A stretch of 64,000 nt of DNA from NCBI GenBank assembly GCA_022706885.1, contig JAKJBR010000001.1, positions 62,001 through 126,000 of the forward strand, in the 5' to 3' direction. Made by a program: the position numbers and the translations under genes. This DNA is from DUPQ01 sp022706885 (GTDB taxonomy: Bacteria > Bacillota > Clostridia > DUPQ01). The notes below the pieces were generated by a model that ran no database searches, was not told the origin of the DNA, and saw nothing but the letters and a program-made list of their open reading frames with translations. This document shows, piece by piece, positions 17,703 through 26,109 of the stretch. The first letter of the stretch is position 1. Each line of letters begins with the position of its first letter.

Positions 17703-18079
17703 GGATTGCATGCGGTACGGATATAGTGGAGAATAGAAGAATATCCGATGCCGTGAGTCGTACGGACAGATTTTTGGAAAAGAACTTTACACAAAGGGAG
17801 ATAGAATACTGCAAATCCAAAAAAGCCTTAATGAATCAAAGCCTTGCCGCAAGATTTGCAGCAAAGGAAGCGGTATCAAAAGCGTTGGGAACGGGATTTT
17901 GCGCTGTTGTGCAACCCATTCATATTGAAGTTATAAATGACGATAAAGGAAAACCGCATATTGTATTGAATGAGCAACTTAAAACCCGCTTCCCCGAAAT
18001 TGCGGATATAAGTGTAAGTCTCTCACATTGCAAGGACTATTCGGTTGCCTATGCGGTAATAACCTTTAAAGAGGAGTAA
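17699..18079 (+). CDS. acpS: Holo-[acyl-carrier-protein] synthase
   Basis: A 126-residue 4'-phosphopantetheinyl transferase that activates acyl carrier protein. The magnesium ligands are in GTDIVENRRI (Asp8) and in RFAAKEAVSKALG (Glu of the AKE motif), and SLSHCKDYSVAYAV is the usual closing motif. The length is typical. It is coupled to ispE upstream and has one base before the nuclease gene. Confidence 0.96.
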   Translation: MRIACGTDIVENRRISDAVSRTDRFLEKNFTQREIEYCKSKKALMNQSLAARFAAKEAVSKALGTGFCAVVQPIHIEVINDDKGKPHIVLNEQLKTRFPEIADISVSLSHCKDYSVAYAVITFKEE

Positions 18080-18080
18080 G

Positions 18081-19127
18081 ATGGCTCTAACATTTTTTCA
18101 TATGGCAGACATACATCTGGACCAGCCGTTTTCATCATTAGGATTGCAGGAAGGATTTCCCTCAAAAAGAAGAGAAGAGATTTTCCATGAGTTTATGAGG
18201 ATACTGGAAACGGCAAGGGAAGAGCAACCCTCTTTTATATTTATATCAGGGGATCTTTATGAACACGAATATACCAACATAAAAAGGATAAGCAGGATTA
18301 ATGAAGCCTTTTCCGAACTTAAAGGAAATATTATCCTTATATCCGGCAATCATGACCCCGAATCCAAGAACTCTTTTTACAGAAGCTTCCCGTGGTCGGA
18401 AAATGTGCATGTGTTGAGAAGAAGCAAGCCGAATGTTGTTTTTGAAAAAGAGAAAGTATGTGTCTTCGGAATAGGCTATGATACCGGAGGCGGTCAGGCA
18501 AAAATTTTGGAGACAATTCGTACCGACAGAAAGTATATCAATGTGCTGCTTTTGCATGGCGATGTGGATTTGTCTCTTTCCACATACAATGCCGTCAGTT
18601 CGGATATGTTGAAAGATATAGGATTTAATTATGTGGCATTGGGACACAACCACAGGATGTATGTAAAAGACAATATATATAATCCCGGCAGTCTTTGTGC
18701 GTTGAAATTCGGTGAAGACGGAAAGCATGGATATTTTAAAGGAGATTTATCTACGGGACAAGTGGAATTTGTAGAAAGCAAAGCAAGAAAATACATTGAT
18801 TTAAAGATGGATTATGAAAAATTTGCGGACTTTGAAAGAATGTATCCTGACAGGCAGGATATTTACAGGATAAAAGTAACCGGAACAAAAAGCGATTATC
18901 AACCGCTTGCAACGCCTGAAGGATATGACTATGTACAACTGACAGATGCAAGGACTGCGGAGAAAAAGGAAAAAAAGCAGCATATATCACAGGGAATAAA
19001 AGGAAGATTTACCGATATAATGACAACTAAGATGGAAGAGGTTTTATCGGAAGAGATAAAGATATATGAAGATGCTTTAAAACTGGGATTGCAGGGTTTA
19101 TCGGATGAGGAGCTTGATTTGGAATGA
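18081..19127 (+). CDS. SbcD/YhaO-like DNA repair metallophosphoesterase
   Basis: A 348-residue calcineurin-like phosphoesterase with all metal motifs: HMADIHLD, ISGDLYEHEYT, ILISGNHDPES, LLLHGDVDLS and ALGHNHRMYV. The family includes the SbcD/Mre11 nuclease, which works with an SMC-like ATPase. Here that partner is the next gene, overlapping by 4 bases. It is shorter at the C-terminus than Mre11 and nearest in layout to B. subtilis YhaO. Nuclease action on DNA ends is inferred. Confidence 0.87.
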   Translation: MALTFFHMADIHLDQPFSSLGLQEGFPSKRREEIFHEFMRILETAREEQPSFIFISGDLYEHEYTNIKRISRINEAFSELKGNIILISGNHDPESKNSFYRSFPWSENVHVLRRSKPNVVFEKEKVCVFGIGYDTGGGQAKILETIRTDRKYINVLLLHGDVDLSLSTYNAVSSDMLKDIGFNYVALGHNHRMYVKDNIYNPGSLCALKFGEDGKHGYFKGDLSTGQVEFVESKARKYIDLKMDYEKFADFERMYPDRQDIYRIKVTGTKSDYQPLATPEGYDYVQLTDARTAEKKEKKQHISQGIKGRFTDIMTTKMEEVLSEEIKIYEDALKLGLQGLSDEELDLE

Positions 19128-21049
19128 GGATTATAGCGGTTCACATATACGGATACGGTAAACTGACGGACAGGACATTCAATTTTAAAGAAGGCTTTAA
19201 TTTAGTGTTGGGAAAAAACGAGTCCGGTAAAAGCACTCTGATGTCGTTTATAAAAGCGATGCTTTACGGGCATAAAAAGAACGAAAGAGAAAAAGACGGT
19301 TTTATTCCGGAAGTCAAAAAGTACAAACCGTGGAATTCAGACAAATACGGCGGATATCTTATACTGGAGACCGATGAAAAGAAAATATTAAGAGTAGAAA
19401 GAGACTTCAACGGAAAAACTCTGTCCGTATACAATGAATACGGTGAAGAGATAACAAATGAATTTTCCTTCAGCAAAGAAAACGAGATGCTCGGACAGGA
19501 TCTTCTGGGCATGGACTATGAGTGCTTTATCAATTCATCTTTCATGTGTCAGGACAAAAACCTTTTGTACGCAGAAGATAAAGAGCATATTGCTCAGAAA
19601 CTTATGAATATAAACGAATCGGGGGAAGAACAGATTTCGGTAGGAAAAGCTGTAAAGAAACTTAAAGAAGGCATCACTTTATTGGGTAATGAAAGAACAA
19701 AAGGAAGAAAATATAACATATTGAGTGCACAGATAAGGGAAGAGGAAATTAAACTTACAAACATGCAAAATGAGAATAAAAAATGCATGGAGTATCTGGC
19801 TGAAGCGGAAGAGATAAAAAAAGAACTTGAAGAACTGGAGAATGAGGAAAAACTCTGCAAGAAAAGTGAGACTTTTAACCGCGTCAATGAAAACATTGAG
19901 GAATATGAAAGATACAATAGCGAAAAAGAACAGCTGAAAAAGAAACTTTCCGATACCGATATAGATGCTTATGAAAAGAGAAGAAAAGAATTTGATACCG
20001 TTGCCGAGCAATATAAAGATGCGGAAAGAATATATGAAAGACTTTCGGAAAAAGAAAAAAGAAACAATGCAAAAAGAACCGCTTTTGCGATACTTGCGAT
20101 ACTGATTATTGCAACAGGCGCCGTGTTGGCAATAACAACGGATATATTGTTGCTGTTGTGTGCTTCAGCCGCAATACCGTTTATCGTGCTGTTTCTTATC
20201 ATGCGCAAGAAGAATAAAGAATTGATTATCCAAGCGGAAAAACTGGAGAATATGATAAAAACAAAGAACGAGTTGGTGCAAATTGAAACAGTATTGGGAA
20301 ACGACAAATCCGTTAATGGTCTGATAGAAAGATATACGGGATTACAGGAAGATATTTTACGCAAAGAGGATGTACTGGATTATAGTGCCCTTTTGGAAAA
20401 AGCCGATTTTCACAACCCGCAAGGCAAGGAACCGAAATGGAATTATGAAGAATGCTTAACCCTTATTCGGGAAAAAAGAGAAAGATTGGCGGTGGTTAAA
20501 GCTCAAATTAGAGAATATATGAACTCCGACGAGCAGATAGCATCACAGGAAGAGCGTATATTCTTACTGAAAGAGCAAATGAAAGCGGTAGAGGAAAAAC
20601 AGAAAGCGCTCCAATATGCAATAGACGGCATAGAGGAGACTTCCAAGCAGATAAGAGAAGAAATTATTCCCAAGATGAACCGAAAAATGAGCGAGTATCT
20701 TAAAATGATAACCGCAGGAAATCATGACAACTTATCAACCGGCAGCACAATGGACCTAAATACCGAACATAATAAAACAATACGCTCCGTATACAGTTTC
20801 TCCGACGGAACATTAAGACAGATGTATCTGGCTTTCCGGCTGGCTGCTGCAAAGGTTTTTTCTTCCGAATGCGTAACCCCTGTTTTTATGGATGAGACAC
20901 TTGTATATTATGATGAAGAAAGAAAGAGGAGTACTTTTGATTTCCTGTACGAGCTAAGCAGACATAATCAGATACTGTTTTTCGCAACCGATATGGAAAA
21001 CTCCCTTTTGGAAGGGAAAGATATAGCGGTTATTCAATTAAGCAAATAG
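19124..21049 (+). CDS. YhaN-like SMC-type ATPase with membrane segments
   Basis: A 641-residue ATPase. The N-terminal lobe has IYGYGKLTDRTFNF and Walker A LGKNESGKSTLMSF. A coiled-coil region (about 190-310) leads to two adjacent hydrophobic helices (about 320-362, from AFAILAILIIATGAVLAITT to FIVLFLIMRKK), then more coiled coil. The C-terminal lobe has the signature YSFSDGTLRQMYLAFRLAAA and Walker B VFMDETLVYYDEERK. B. subtilis YhaN is clearly longer. The hydrophobic pair in the arm suggests anchoring at the membrane. It is coupled to the SbcD-like nuclease. Confidence 0.85.
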   Translation: MRIIAVHIYGYGKLTDRTFNFKEGFNLVLGKNESGKSTLMSFIKAMLYGHKKNEREKDGFIPEVKKYKPWNSDKYGGYLILETDEKKILRVERDFNGKTLSVYNEYGEEITNEFSFSKENEMLGQDLLGMDYECFINSSFMCQDKNLLYAEDKEHIAQKLMNINESGEEQISVGKAVKKLKEGITLLGNERTKGRKYNILSAQIREEEIKLTNMQNENKKCMEYLAEAEEIKKELEELENEEKLCKKSETFNRVNENIEEYERYNSEKEQLKKKLSDTDIDAYEKRRKEFDTVAEQYKDAERIYERLSEKEKRNNAKRTAFAILAILIIATGAVLAITTDILLLLCASAAIPFIVLFLIMRKKNKELIIQAEKLENMIKTKNELVQIETVLGNDKSVNGLIERYTGLQEDILRKEDVLDYSALLEKADFHNPQGKEPKWNYEECLTLIREKRERLAVVKAQIREYMNSDEQIASQEERIFLLKEQMKAVEEKQKALQYAIDGIEETSKQIREEIIPKMNRKMSEYLKMITAGNHDNLSTGSTMDLNTEHNKTIRSVYSFSDGTLRQMYLAFRLAAAKVFSSECVTPVFMDETLVYYDEERKRSTFDFLYELSRHNQILFFATDMENSLLEGKDIAVIQLSK

Positions 21050-21053
21050 AAAA

Positions 21054-22259
21054 CTATTTCGTTCCGTAATTACGTAAAAAATCCGCTTTACAACTGCAGT
21101 CTTTGCCGTTATCAACACCCGTGTCTTTACAGATGTCGCAATCATATTTTCTGGTAAGGTAATCTTCCGGAATATTATTGTGCTTGAACAGCAGAGACAT
21201 TTCATAATTCTTGTTCTTTATCTCTTCTGCAACGGCTTTCTTGTCCGGAGAAAAAGCCTGTTTGAAATGTAAATCGTTTATTTCATTGTACAGTTTTTCA
21301 ATCTGAGGAGATTTTTTGAATACTTCCGCTTTACGGCTTTCAAAAAGCATGGAATTCTTCATATTTATGCCTTGATAGTGTTCCTGAATAATCATACGCA
21401 GCTGGTCGGGAGAAAGGTCTCTGATGGATTTGTCCTTCTCAAGATCATCAAGATTCTTGAATTGGTTTTCATACCAAGTGGAAAGTATTTTGTCTACATA
21501 TGCTATATTGGGATTGGATATTTTAACCGTCTTCTTCAATGCTTCTTCAATAATTTCAAAACTGTAGTGATACTCGTTAAACCATTTATTAATCAGGTCC
21601 GTTTCATACTGCGTGAACGGGGCTTTTCTGTTTAAAGCCTTTTGAATTCTTGTGTGCATATCCTTCATCTTGTCCCGTTCCTCAAACAATGCTTCCACAT
21701 CAAAAACCGTTTTTACTCCGTTTTCAAACCAGTCTTTGGCAACGGCTTCAATGTAGTTACGGGTCAAAGCACCCTTTTCATTGCTTACGGAAAACAGCAT
21801 AACCATAACCGGATCTTCAAACCTGTATTTTTTAAACCATTGCTCTATGCATCCGTACATGTATATGGGCATATTGCCGTCAAAGAACTGGTCGTTAATG
21901 GCGGAAATGACGGATGCTTTTTCTCCCAGGTCCTCGGGTTTTAAAGAAGTTCTTTCCTTGTAAAGACGGTCTATTTCTATTCCCTTAATATCATTTACGA
22001 ATATATCCTTGTCACTGACAGATAAGAGATGCTTTTTTGTAAGTTCGTCAAGAGCGGATAAAAGTGCCGTTTCTTCAACATCCAGGCGTCTGGACAATTT
22101 GATAATATCGACAGTTCTTTCGGTTTTTTCCAAAAAACAGCAGTAAGTGTATACCTTTACAGCCTGTGGCGAAAGCAACGGAAGATATTCAGACAAGAAA
22201 ATGTCGGGAATCATTGTGTCGGAATACAATATGGATTTGCTGTCAAATTTGTCTTTCAT
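21054..22259 (-). CDS. DnaD/DnaB-domain replication protein
   Basis: A 401-residue protein. The N-terminal winged-helix part runs from IFLSEYLPLLSPQAVKVYTY. Two C-terminal DnaB_2/DnaD-type helical domains carry the WF.....F pattern (VAKDWFENGVKTVFD and INKWFNEYHYSFEII). In Firmicutes DnaD and DnaB remodel oriC DNA and help load the helicase. A late CDICKDTGVDNGKDCSC stretch could bind zinc. The ATG at 22259 was chosen because AAGGA precedes it; an upstream in-frame start lies inside the promoter. Which of DnaB or DnaD it replaces is unclear. Confidence 0.8.
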   Translation of the reverse strand: MKDKFDSKSILYSDTMIPDIFLSEYLPLLSPQAVKVYTYCCFLEKTERTVDIIKLSRRLDVEETALLSALDELTKKHLLSVSDKDIFVNDIKGIEIDRLYKERTSLKPEDLGEKASVISAINDQFFDGNMPIYMYGCIEQWFKKYRFEDPVMVMLFSVSNEKGALTRNYIEAVAKDWFENGVKTVFDVEALFEERDKMKDMHTRIQKALNRKAPFTQYETDLINKWFNEYHYSFEIIEEALKKTVKISNPNIAYVDKILSTWYENQFKNLDDLEKDKSIRDLSPDQLRMIIQEHYQGINMKNSMLFESRKAEVFKKSPQIEKLYNEINDLHFKQAFSPDKKAVAEEIKNKNYEMSLLFKHNNIPEDYLTRKYDCDICKDTGVDNGKDCSCKADFLRNYGTK

Positions 22260-22281
22260 GATTATTTCCTTCTTGTTGATT

Positions 22282-22310
22282 ATTATATATAAAAAAACTT
22301 GGCAAGTAAA
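22282..22310 (-). promoter_or_regulatory. Promoter of the DnaD-family gene
   Basis: On the minus strand TTTACT (22310-22305), 17 bases, TATAAT (22287-22282), 22 bases before the ATG. It stands back to back with the tRNA-Arg promoter. Confidence 0.65.
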
Positions 22311-22328
22311 TGTAAGCGAGAAACCTGC

Positions 22329-22357
22329 TTGAAAAAATGTATAAAAAGTATTAATAT
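22329..22357 (+). promoter_or_regulatory. Promoter of tRNA-Arg
   Basis: TTGAAA (22329-22334), 17 bases, TAATAT (22352-22357), 10 bases before the tRNA. Confidence 0.65.
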
Positions 22358-22367
22358 ACATCTACAT

Positions 22368-22444
22368 GCGCCTGTAGCTCAATTGGATAGAGCGTTTGAC
22401 TACGGATCAAAAGGCTGGGGATTCGAATTCTCTCGGGCGCGCCA
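22368..22444 (+). tRNA. tRNA-Arg (anticodon ACG)
   Basis: A 77-base tRNA. The acceptor GCGCCTG pairs with CGGGCGC (one G-U), and CCA is encoded. The anticodon stem TTTGA/TCAAA holds the loop CTACGGA, anticodon ACG (reads CGN after deamination to inosine). The D-arm is AGCTCAATTGGATAGAGCG. The T-arm stem contains G-U pairs around TTCGAAT. Confidence 0.95.
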
Positions 22445-22450
22445 GACAGT

Positions 22451-22478
22451 AAGACATGCAACATTGTGTGTCTTTTTT
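22451..22478 (+). terminator. Terminator of tRNA-Arg
   Basis: AAGACATGCA pairs with TGTGTGTCTT over 10 positions (G-U allowed), with loop ACAT, followed by six T. Confidence 0.85.
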
Positions 22479-22550
22479 CTTACAGAGATTAAGTCGGACC
22501 GAAATATATGAAAAGGCAATTTAAGAGAAAAGAGTTATAAAAGTCGCATA

Positions 22551-22563
22551 AAATGTCACATTT
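22551..22563. promoter_or_regulatory. Palindromic operator, first copy (AAATGT-C-ACATTT)
   Basis: A perfect 13-base inverted repeat with a single central base, about 290 bases upstream of the first lipoprotein gene. A TATAAT at 22592-22597 lies 29 bases beyond it with no gene immediately after, so this gap of about 400 bases may hold a second transcript start or a small RNA. Nothing else was recognised in it. Confidence 0.5.
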
Positions 22564-22734
22564 AAGCATTTTAAGAGAGCAATGTGTAATTTATAATAGA
22601 ATTGTCGGGAAAAAAGCATAACAATCATCAATACTGCATCATATTTTCCCCTTTCTAATGAAGATTCCGGCAGAAAGTCTGTTAAATTGCATATAATTTC
22701 AAGAATATCTCGACATTTATTATATTTTTCCTAT

Positions 22735-22781
22735 TAAATGTCACATTTACATTATTGTGCATTTATAAAAACCGATTTACA
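22735..22781 (+). promoter_or_regulatory. Operator (second copy) and -35 box of lipoprotein gene 1
   Basis: TAAATGTCACATTTA at 22735-22749 is a 15-base perfect palindrome around one central C. TTTACA at 22776-22781 lies 34 bases from the palindrome centre. The same spacing recurs before the second lipoprotein gene. The matching -10 box is poor here (TAATGC at 22798). Confidence 0.55.
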
Positions 22782-22849
22782 ATCAAAACATAAGAAGTAA
22801 TGCCGGCGCCTGTTATTTCTCAGAAACAGTTAAGAAAGGAAAAGTGAAT

Positions 22850-23644
22850 ATGAAAAGAAAAACAGTTATGCTTATAGCAGTAATTCTTGCAATAGTATTT
22901 ATAACGGGGCTTGCATCATGTACCCCGCATGAAATCAGGATTTCTCCTTCTATCAACACCGCAAATGCTTTGGAAGACAGATATATAGTTGTGGAAACGG
23001 AATATAATGTTGCTACTTATGGCGGAGAACCGATAATGAAACCTACCGTTGCTCAGTTTAACAACATAAGCAGGCAGAAAACACTGAATGCAAGGCTGAA
23101 TGCTTTCAATGAAATGGTCGGCAGAGATTCCGGACAAGACAGAAATGAACAACTATACCAGTCATATGAAATCAGACAAATTAACCGCTATCTCTTTTCC
23201 TGTGAATACTTTACCGGCTTTGAAACGACGGTTACGAACAAAGGCGTTAATATGCTTGTAGGTTCGGAAATCAACGGAACGCTTTTAATGAATTTCCCGG
23301 CACTTTTAGGAACAAAGCAGGAATCCGATTCGTGGACGGAATTCATGGTGCTGTTTGAAGAAGCGAGAAAAGCCGCAGGGGCAAAGGAAATAACGAAGGA
23401 ATATATGGCTACCGACAATGTCAGTTACGTGTTTGACGGCGACAATCTTACCGATCTTACATTGCGTATCCTTTATAAAGCTTCCGATGATACAAAACAG
23501 CAGGAAGTTCCCATGAAACTCAATGAAATAAAAAAGTGTTTTTTGGAGAAAATACAGATATTTATGTCCTTTACGGAAGATCCGTTAATGGATTATGAAG
23601 AATACGCAAATACAATTTTGGAATACGTTTTACAACAGGAATAG
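22850..23644 (+). CDS. Lipoprotein of unknown function, paralogue 1
   Basis: A 264-residue secreted lipoprotein: basic MKRKT, hydrophobic helix, lipobox LASC with the modified Cys at about residue 23. The rest is soluble, with a conserved ATYGGEPIMKPTVAQFNNIS, SCEYFTGFETTVTNKGVN and a terminal FTEDPLMDYEEYANTI. I do not recognise the family. The next gene is a near-identical copy. The start at 22850 is preferred over a GTG two codons earlier because of AGAAAGGA at a normal distance. Confidence 0.75.
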   Translation: MKRKTVMLIAVILAIVFITGLASCTPHEIRISPSINTANALEDRYIVVETEYNVATYGGEPIMKPTVAQFNNISRQKTLNARLNAFNEMVGRDSGQDRNEQLYQSYEIRQINRYLFSCEYFTGFETTVTNKGVNMLVGSEINGTLLMNFPALLGTKQESDSWTEFMVLFEEARKAAGAKEITKEYMATDNVSYVFDGDNLTDLTLRILYKASDDTKQQEVPMKLNEIKKCFLEKIQIFMSFTEDPLMDYEEYANTILEYVLQQE

Positions 23645-23665
23645 GTATTATTTCAAAAGCAGAAG

Positions 23666-23688
23666 AAAAGGACAGATAATGTCCTTTT
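23666..23688 (+). terminator. Terminator of lipoprotein gene 1
   Basis: A perfect 9-base stem AAAAGGACA/TGTCCTTTT with loop GATAA; the T-run lies within the 3' arm. Confidence 0.75.
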
Positions 23689-23770
23689 CCTGTCTGTGAA
23701 AAAGAATATAATCTTTATACGGTATTAGAAATAATTAAGTAAATTTTAATGGTTATTATAATTTTCCTAT

Positions 23771-23840
23771 TAAATATCACATAAACAACATGATGCAATT
23801 GTGAAAACTGATTTACAATCAAAATCTTAAGTTGTATAAT
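23771..23840 (+). promoter_or_regulatory. Degenerate operator and strong promoter of lipoprotein gene 2
   Basis: TAAATATCACATAAA (23771-23785) is a decayed version of the palindrome found before gene 1. TTTACA (23812-23817), 17 bases, TATAAT (23835-23840) is a strong promoter. The 34-base spacing from operator centre to -35 is identical in both copies, and surrounding bases (TTTTCCTATTAAAT, GATTTACAATCAAAA) are also conserved. Confidence 0.65.
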
Positions 23841-23893
23841 ATAGGTACTAATTATTTCATAAAAAGTGCTATTCAAGGGCATGGGAGGGATAA

Positions 23894-24694
23894 ATGAGAA
23901 GAAAAACAGTTATAGTAATAGCAGTAATTATTGCAATAGGATTTGTAATGGGGCTTACCTCATGTACCCCGTATCATAAAAGACCTAGACCGTCTATCAA
24001 CACTGCAAATGCTTTAGAAGACAGATATGTCATTAAAGAGTTTCCTTATGATATTGCCACGTACGGCGGAGAACCGATAATGAAGCCTACCGTTTCTCAG
24101 TTCAATAACATCAGCAGACAGAAGACACTGAATGCAAGGCTGAGTGCTTTTAATGAAATGATCGGAAGAGATCCCGTACAGGAAAGGAATGAGCAACTGT
24201 ACCAGACATACGAGATAAGACAGATGAACCATTATCTGTTTTCCTGTGAATACTTTACCGGTTTTGAAACGACGGTAACAAACAAAGGTGTTAATATGAT
24301 TATCGGTTCGGAGATTGACGGAACGCTTTTGATGAACTTCCCGGCACTTCTGGGGACCAATCAGGAATCCGATGCATGGGAGGAATTCATGATATTCTTC
24401 AATAATGCAAGAAATGCGGTAGGAGCAAAAGAGATAACCAAAGCATATATGGCTACTGACAATGTAAGTTTCGTCTTTGACGGCGAAGATGTCACCGATC
24501 TTACATTACGCGTTCTTTATAAAGTTCCCGATGATACCGAACAGCAGGAAGTTCCTATGAGTCTTAATGAAATAAAGGGATGCCTTTCAGAGAGAATGCA
24601 GGTCTATATGTCCTTCACGGAAGATCCGTCAATGACATATGAAGAATATGCAAATACAATAGCGGAATATGTTTTGTTCCTGGCAACGGAATAA
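23894..24694 (+). CDS. Lipoprotein of unknown function, paralogue 2
   Basis: A 266-residue lipoprotein with lipobox LTSC. It aligns end to end with paralogue 1, and most positions are identical, for example RQKTLNARLSAFNEM and VTNKGVNM. Differences concentrate just after the lipid anchor (YHKRPRPSIN) and in the middle surface segments (FNNARNAVG). Gene and upstream region were duplicated together. The ATG follows GGGAGG. Function unknown; an envelope role is implied by the anchor only. Confidence 0.75.
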   Translation: MRRKTVIVIAVIIAIGFVMGLTSCTPYHKRPRPSINTANALEDRYVIKEFPYDIATYGGEPIMKPTVSQFNNISRQKTLNARLSAFNEMIGRDPVQERNEQLYQTYEIRQMNHYLFSCEYFTGFETTVTNKGVNMIIGSEIDGTLLMNFPALLGTNQESDAWEEFMIFFNNARNAVGAKEITKAYMATDNVSFVFDGEDVTDLTLRVLYKVPDDTEQQEVPMSLNEIKGCLSERMQVYMSFTEDPSMTYEEYANTIAEYVLFLATE

Positions 24695-24720
24695 ACGATA
24701 TTATATCAGGAATCAAAGAA

Positions 24721-24745
24721 AAGGGCATACAATGTCCTTTTTTTT
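24721..24745 (+). terminator. Terminator of lipoprotein gene 2
   Basis: AAGGGCAT pairs with ATGTCCTT over 8 positions (one G-U), loop ACA, followed by a run of T. Confidence 0.85.
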
Positions 24746-24795
24746 CTGCCTGTAGAGGTGTATAATATCAATGATTATAATTGGCGAGGGAGTGG

Positions 24796-26109
24796 ATGAT
24801 AATAAAAGTCAAAAATATAAAAGGAGTTGCCTTACCTCACAGGAAAGGAACTTCGGAGATTCCTACGGAAATTCTTCCAATCCCGAAGCTTGTTGAAATC
24901 CCCATGCAACAGCATATCGGAGCACCCTGCAAAGTGCTTGTCGGTAAAGGGGATTATGTTTATGTAGGACAAGTTTTGGGAGATTCGGAGAAGTTTGTAT
25001 CCGCACCGATTCATTCGAGCGTATCCGGTAACGTTGTGCAGATAAAAGATATAATCCTGCATAACGGCGTAAAATGTGAAAGCATAGTTATTGAGACCGA
25101 CGGAAAGCAGGAAGTTTTACCGGGTATAGACCAACCGGATATATCGACAAAGGAAAAATTTCTTAAAGCTGTTCGAAACAGCGGATTGACGGGTTTGGGA
25201 GGAGCCGGATTTCCCGCTCATGTCAAACTGGACACAAAGGAAAGAATACCGGAAGCTCTCATTATAAATGCTGTGGAATGTGAACCGTACATTACCTGTG
25301 ACTACAGAGCAATAATAGAAGAAGGAGCCGAAATAGTAAACGGAGTTAAGCTTCTTTTAGATAAACTGGCCATTCCCAAAGCATATATTGCAGTGGAAGA
25401 CAATAAGCCTGCGGCATTTTCCCTGCTCAAGGAACTTACAAAAGACCATTCCGGGATACAGACGGTTATGCTTAAGACAAAATATCCGCAAGGTGCGGAA
25501 AAAATGCTCATTTATGCCTTAACCGGAAAAGAAGTACCGATGAACGGACTGCCCATTGACATAGGAACGGTGGTCATGAATGTAACCAGCGTGCTGGCAT
25601 TATACAAGTACTGCAAGACAGGAATGCCTCTGGTTTCCAAAAGAATCACCGTCGAAGGCAGCGGAGTTAAGAATAGAGGGAATTATCAGGTCGTTATAGG
25701 AACACACATAAAAGATATATTTGAATACTGTAAAGGTGATAAAGAAAAAACGGTAAAGGTGCTTTGCGGCGGTCCCATGATGGGAACAACTGCGGAGAGC
25801 TATGAGTCGCCGGTTATTAAACAGAGCAACGCATTTCTGTTTATGACCCCGGAAGATCTGGATTTTATGGAAGAATCGGCATGCATAAGATGCGGCCGAT
25901 GCGTAGAGGCATGTCCCATGGGACTTATGCCCCTGACAATGAACAGATATGCCTTGGCCAAAATGACCGAGGAATTGGAAAAATATAATATAATGAACTG
26001 CATTGAATGCGGATCCTGTTCATATGTCTGTCCGGCAAAGCGGCATCTTGTACAGTCTTTCCGTGTAGGAAAAGATCTTGTGAGGAAAGCGAAGGTGAAA
26101 AATGGATAA
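24796..26109 (+). CDS. rnfC: Rnf complex subunit C
   Basis: A 437-residue NADH-dehydrogenase-like peripheral subunit of the Rnf complex, which couples electron flow between ferredoxin and NAD+ to ion pumping. The FMN/NADH region has TGLGGAGFPAHVKL. Two 4Fe-4S motifs are visible, CIRCGRCVEACPMG and CIECGSCSYVCPA. The ATG at 24796 is placed behind GAGGGAG; an upstream TTG is less likely. It is the first gene of rnfCDGEAB, the usual clostridial order, and overlaps rnfD by 8 bases. Confidence 0.95.
   Translation: MIIKVKNIKGVALPHRKGTSEIPTEILPIPKLVEIPMQQHIGAPCKVLVGKGDYVYVGQVLGDSEKFVSAPIHSSVSGNVVQIKDIILHNGVKCESIVIETDGKQEVLPGIDQPDISTKEKFLKAVRNSGLTGLGGAGFPAHVKLDTKERIPEALIINAVECEPYITCDYRAIIEEGAEIVNGVKLLLDKLAIPKAYIAVEDNKPAAFSLLKELTKDHSGIQTVMLKTKYPQGAEKMLIYALTGKEVPMNGLPIDIGTVVMNVTSVLALYKYCKTGMPLVSKRITVEGSGVKNRGNYQVVIGTHIKDIFEYCKGDKEKTVKVLCGGPMMGTTAESYESPVIKQSNAFLFMTPEDLDFMEESACIRCGRCVEACPMGLMPLTMNRYALAKMTEELEKYNIMNCIECGSCSYVCPAKRHLVQSFRVGKDLVRKAKVKNG

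Noticed and set aside
22299..22511. Reading frame across the tRNA-Arg gene
   Set aside because: It translates the tRNA and its terminator; no ribosome site.
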